This document shows, one piece after another, positions 6,970 through 8,688 of a stretch of DNA of 8,688 nt. The stretch's first letter is position 1; every line of letters starts with the position of its first letter. The stretch spans positions 1 through 8,688 of the forward strand of contig CAZYAD010000052.1 of assembly GCA_964646225.1 (NCBI GenBank). The letters run 5' to 3'. The translations under genes were made by a program, and so were the position numbers. The notes under the pieces were generated by a model that worked only from the letters and a program-made list of their open reading frames with translations, ran no database searches and was not told the DNA's origin. This stretch comes from UBA4644 sp964646225 (GTDB lineage: Bacteria > Bacillota > Clostridia > Oscillospirales > Butyricicoccaceae).

Positions 6970-7006
6970 GCAGGCTTGCTCCGCAAGCTGGAAAGGAGAG
7001 AACGCA

Positions 7007-7876
7007 TTGGATATCCCAAGCATTGATTTTCTGCTGAATGAGACCGCCAAGGACAGTCAGTCCATCTGGCAGGTGGTCCTGAGAGAGGAGCAGGCCGACT
7101 CCGGCGAGAGCCAGGAGGCCATTTTAGAGCGGGCCATGCACACCTATGAGGTGATGAAAAATGCCGCCATGTCCGGCATCGCCAGCGACATGAAGTCGGT
7201 TTCCGGACTGACCGGCGGCGACGCGGCGCAGTATTATCAGCATCTGCGCAGTCACAAGAGCCTGCTGGGCCCGATGGAGGCCAAGGCGGTGGCATATGCC
7301 CTGGGCACCAGCGGCTATAATGCCGCCATGGGCGTGGTGGTGGCCTGTCCCACGGCAGGCGCGGCGGGCATTGTTCCCGGTGTGCTGATCGCCGCACAGG
7401 AGGAGTATGCCTTTTCCGACCGGGAGGCGGTCTATGGGCTGCTGACGGCCTCCGGCATTGGCGGCGTGGTGGCCACCCGGGCCACCATTTCCGGCGCGGC
7501 AGGGGGCTGTCAGGCTGAATGCGGCACAGCTGCCGCCATGGCGGCTGCCGCTCTGTGCGAGGTCATGGGCGGGTCGCCCCGTCAGTGTGCCAACGCGGCG
7601 GCGCTGGCGCTGAAAAATGCCCTGGGTCTGGCCTGCGACCCGGTGGCGGGACTGGTGGAGGTGCCCTGTGTCAAGCGCAACGGGGTGTACGCCGTCATGG
7701 CCATTGCGGCTGCCGATATGGCGCTGGCGGGCATTCGCAGCTTTGTCCCGCTGGACGAGGTCATTGACGCCATGTACCAGATCGGGACGGTGATGCCCTC
7801 CTGTATCCGGGAGACGGCAGAGGGCGGATTGGCAACCACGCCCACCGGTCTTGCGGCCAAGCGGAGGCTGTTCTGA
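7007..7876 (+). CDS. sdaAA: L-serine dehydratase, iron-sulfur-dependent, alpha (catalytic) subunit
   Basis: This 289-residue alpha subunit carries the [4Fe-4S] cluster of the oxygen-sensitive L-serine dehydratase. Signatures are the CPTAGAAGIVPG stretch (114-125), SGAAGGCQAECG (162-173), ACDPVAGLVEVPCVKRN (209-225) and the terminal ETAEGGLATTPTGL (269-282). By comparison with the family, Cys168, Cys210 and Cys221 are the probable cluster ligands. An extra Cys172 replaces the Val usual in GCQAEVG. The start is taken as TTG 7007, which has AAGGAG at 6993-6998 at good spacing and gives the family-typical MDIPSIDFLLNE-like N-terminus. The same frame is open back to 6887 but there overlaps the ACT domain of sdaAB and lacks a ribosome binding site. 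It lies 37 bases after sdaAB and its stop overlaps the next start by one base. Confidence 0.94.
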   Translation: MDIPSIDFLLNETAKDSQSIWQVVLREEQADSGESQEAILERAMHTYEVMKNAAMSGIASDMKSVSGLTGGDAAQYYQHLRSHKSLLGPMEAKAVAYALGTSGYNAAMGVVVACPTAGAAGIVPGVLIAAQEEYAFSDREAVYGLLTASGIGGVVATRATISGAAGGCQAECGTAAAMAAAALCEVMGGSPRQCANAAALALKNALGLACDPVAGLVEVPCVKRNGVYAVMAIAAADMALAGIRSFVPLDEVIDAMYQIGTVMPSCIRETAEGGLATTPTGLAAKRRLF

Positions 7877-8358
7877 TGCCGCCGCAGGATCTGCTGGTCA
7901 GGCTGTGGAGCCTGCCCTCCCAGGAGCCCGTTCTGGAGCGGCTGCGCACGCAGGGCGTTTCGATCAAGCGGGTCATCGCGCCGGATAAGGGCAGGGTGCT
8001 GGCCTTTGTGCGGGAGCATTTTGGCGATGGCTGGATGTACGAATGCGAGGCGGCGCTGTCCACCGTCCCCTCCACCTGCTATATCGCGGTGAAGGATGGG
8101 GAGGTCATCGGCTTTGCCTGCTACGAGGCCACGGGCCGGGATTATTTCGGCCCCATCGGCGTGGCGCCCGAACGCCGGGAGGGCGGCGTGGGCACCGGAC
8201 TGCTGCTGTCCTGTCTGCATTCCATGTGGGAGCTGGGCTATGCCTATGCCATCATTGGCTGGGCGGACGAGGCGGCGGCCTTTTATGAAAAGACCGTGGG
8301 GGCCATGCCCATCCCGGACAGCCACCCGGCCATTTACTGCAATCTGATCCGCAAGTAA
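7876..8358 (+). CDS. GNAT-family N-acetyltransferase
   Basis: This 160-residue single-domain protein has the GNAT fold pattern: a beta strand CYIAVKDGEVIGFACYEA (68-85), FGPIGVAP (91-98) leading into the acetyl-CoA pyrophosphate-binding loop RREGGVGTG (100-108), then helix LLLSCLHSMWELGY (109-122), strand AYAIIGWA (123-130) and the C-terminal AAAFYEKTVGA (133-143). It should transfer an acetyl group from acetyl-CoA to an amine, but the acceptor cannot be read from sequence. ATG 7876 shares its A with the sdaAA TGA, and GGAGG at 7863-7867 lies 8 bases upstream, so translation is coupled to the serine dehydratase. This suggests a role connected to amino acid breakdown, perhaps acetylation of an amino acid, by-product or protein; that is inference. 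It is the last gene of the operon. Confidence 0.88.
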   Translation: MPPQDLLVRLWSLPSQEPVLERLRTQGVSIKRVIAPDKGRVLAFVREHFGDGWMYECEAALSTVPSTCYIAVKDGEVIGFACYEATGRDYFGPIGVAPERREGGVGTGLLLSCLHSMWELGYAYAIIGWADEAAAFYEKTVGAMPIPDSHPAIYCNLIRK

Positions 8359-8361
8359 GGC

Positions 8362-8385
8362 AAGCGGAGAACTGCTTTTCCTTTT
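8362..8385 (+). terminator. Weak terminator candidate after the GNAT gene
   Basis: AAGCGG (8362-8367) can pair with CTGCTT (8372-8377) around an AGAA loop, with one G-U pair. The tract TTTTCCTTTT follows to 8385. The stem is short, so readthrough into the hairpins downstream is likely. Confidence 0.4.
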
Positions 8386-8391
8386 GCACAG

Positions 8392-8419
8392 GCTGTGGGC
8401 CCGGCATCTGCCGGGCCCT
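8392..8419 (+). repeat. 28-bp direct repeat, copy 1 (hairpin H1)
   Basis: It is identical to 8610-8637. Its core is a perfect inverted repeat, GGGCCCGGC (8397-8405) and GCCGGGCCC (8410-8418), with an ATCT loop, preceded by GCTGT. No T-tract follows this copy; the next bases are GAGACTGTC. Confidence 0.9.
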
Positions 8420-8423
8420 GAGA

Positions 8424-8458
8424 CTGTCAAAGAACCGCTTTGCTGGGTTCTTTGACAG
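8424..8458. repeat. 13-bp inverted repeat (hairpin H2)
   Basis: CTGTCAAAGAACC (8424-8436) pairs perfectly with GGTTCTTTGACAG (8446-8458) around a 9-base loop. The AT-rich outer stem has no T-tail on either strand, so it does not look like a standard intrinsic terminator. Confidence 0.8.
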
Positions 8459-8487
8459 ATTTGGCTCCGGCCTGCGGGCCGGCTTTC

Positions 8488-8513
8488 GCCGGATTTTCTG
8501 CGGAAAATCCGGC
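8488..8513. repeat. 11-bp inverted repeat with TGCG loop (hairpin H4)
   Basis: GCCGGATTTTC (8488-8498) pairs perfectly with GAAAATCCGGC (8503-8513) around TGCG. The short stem just before it (8467-8472 with 8477-8482, CCGGCC/GGCCGG) has the same TGCG loop, so H3 and H4 look like related units. Confidence 0.75.
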
Positions 8514-8522
8514 GGGGCGGGG

Positions 8523-8561
8523 TGTTTTTGTCCATGATCACACAGATCACGGCCAAAAACA
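8523..8561. repeat. Long imperfect inverted repeat (hairpin H5)
   Basis: The left arm 8523-8539 and right arm 8545-8561 pair as TGTTTTTG/CAAAAACA, then CC/GG, then TGATC/GATCA. Only two symmetric one-base mismatches occur (8531 with 8553, 8534 with 8550), and the loop is ACACA. Fifteen of 17 positions pair, which is unlikely to be chance and suggests selection for a folded form. Confidence 0.75.
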
Positions 8562-8572
8562 AATTGGGAAAC

Positions 8573-8604
8573 AAAGCTGACTGATCGTCAGCTTTGGCTT
8601 TTTT
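8573..8604 (+). terminator. Intrinsic terminator with T6 tail (hairpin H6)
   Basis: AAAGCTGAC (8573-8581) pairs perfectly with GTCAGCTTT (8587-8595) around TGATC, followed by GGC and TTTTTT at 8599-8604. It is a good + strand intrinsic terminator. It sits 215 bases beyond the GNAT stop, so it ends either a long 3' extension of that operon or a separate short RNA from the hairpin block. Confidence 0.75.
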
Positions 8605-8609
8605 GACAA

Positions 8610-8637
8610 GCTGTGGGCCCGGCATCTGCCGGGCCCT
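8610..8637 (+). repeat. 28-bp direct repeat, copy 2 (hairpin H7)
   Basis: A perfect copy of 8392-8419, offset by 218 bases, with the same GGGCCCGGC/GCCGGGCCC stem (8615-8623 with 8628-8636). Here TTTCGTCTG follows, so this copy might act as a weak second terminator behind H6. Confidence 0.9.
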
Positions 8638-8688
8638 TTCGTCTGCGGGAAGGGCGGGACGGGGGTTGCAAAACCGGGGCGCATCCGA

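Larger units (their letters stand above)
8359..8688. other. 330-base gene-free region packed with seven stem-loops
   Basis: No frame here has a ribosome binding site, family motif or coding pattern. The region instead holds seven consecutive inverted repeats: H1 8397-8418 (9 bp), H2 8424-8458 (13 bp), H3 8467-8482 (6 bp), H4 8488-8513 (11 bp), H5 8523-8561 (15 paired with two 1x1 mismatches), H6 8573-8595 (9 bp) and H7 8615-8636 (9 bp). H3 and H4 both have TGCG loops. The whole could be an intergenic palindromic repeat element of the REP/BIME or MITE kind, a structured non-coding RNA, or stacked terminators. TTGCAA at 8666-8671 could be a -35 box for a gene to the right, but its -10 would fall outside. 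Confidence 0.7.

Noticed and set aside
6887..7006. Earlier in-frame start for sdaAA
   Set aside because: It would overlap the ACT domain of sdaAB, add non-family sequence and lacks a ribosome binding site; TTG 7007 has AAGGAG and the expected N-terminus.
7582..8625. Minus-strand gene spanning sdaAA, GNAT and the hairpin block
   Set aside because: It lacks a domain or ribosome binding site and would be antisense to two clear genes and run through the palindromes.
8392..8637. CRISPR array from the repeated hairpin
   Set aside because: Only two copies, a 190-base interval that is itself hairpins, and no cas gene in the window.
8661..8688. Promoter for a gene to the right (TTGCAA at 8666)
   Set aside because: The -10 position falls beyond the window edge, so it cannot be judged.

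Overview
The window is GC-rich, densely packed bacterial DNA. An S-layer-homology protein, clostridial-style short operons with strong GGAGG ribosome binding sites, a two-subunit (SdaAB/SdaAA) L-serine dehydratase and consensus sigma-A promoters all point to an anaerobic Gram-positive of the Clostridia. A gut Oscillospirales/Oscillospiraceae-type organism is the best guess. That is inferred from gene style and composition, not from a marker gene. All genes seen are on the + strand.

Layout: (1) 2-955 is the C-terminal part of a cell-surface protein (an InlB-type beta repeat, a Pro/Glu/Lys linker and three SLH domains), closed by a strong GC-rich hairpin at 973-1003. (2) 1039-3338/4803 is a three-gene cobalamin operon: cbiB (adenosylcobinamide-phosphate synthase), cobD (L-threonine-O-3-phosphate decarboxylase) and cobQ/cbiP (cobyric acid synthase). 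It has an exact-consensus promoter, an intrinsic terminator inside the leader, and a terminator at 4811-4846. The three enzymes are consecutive in logic: CobQ makes cobyric acid, CobD makes the aminopropanol phosphate arm, and CbiB joins them. (3) 4909-8358 is a second operon: a Glu/Leu/Phe/Val-type amino acid dehydrogenase, the beta and alpha subunits of an iron-sulfur L-serine dehydratase, and a GNAT acetyltransferase coupled to sdaAA by a one-base overlap. It reads as an amino acid deamination operon feeding 2-oxo acids into central metabolism. (4) 8359-8688 has no gene that can be supported, but it is packed with seven successive stem-loops. The first and last are copies of a perfect 28-base direct repeat, and one carries a T6 tail.

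The most unusual points are the multi-hairpin block at the right end, the dehydrogenase whose substrate-pocket signature departs from glutamate dehydrogenase (Asp where Ser is expected, and a degenerate GANGPTT-type motif), the repeated CCGGTYGAAA-like elements around that operon's promoter, and the promoter-terminator leader in front of cbiB that lacks any cobalamin-riboswitch signature. No complete novel defence or mobile system is visible.
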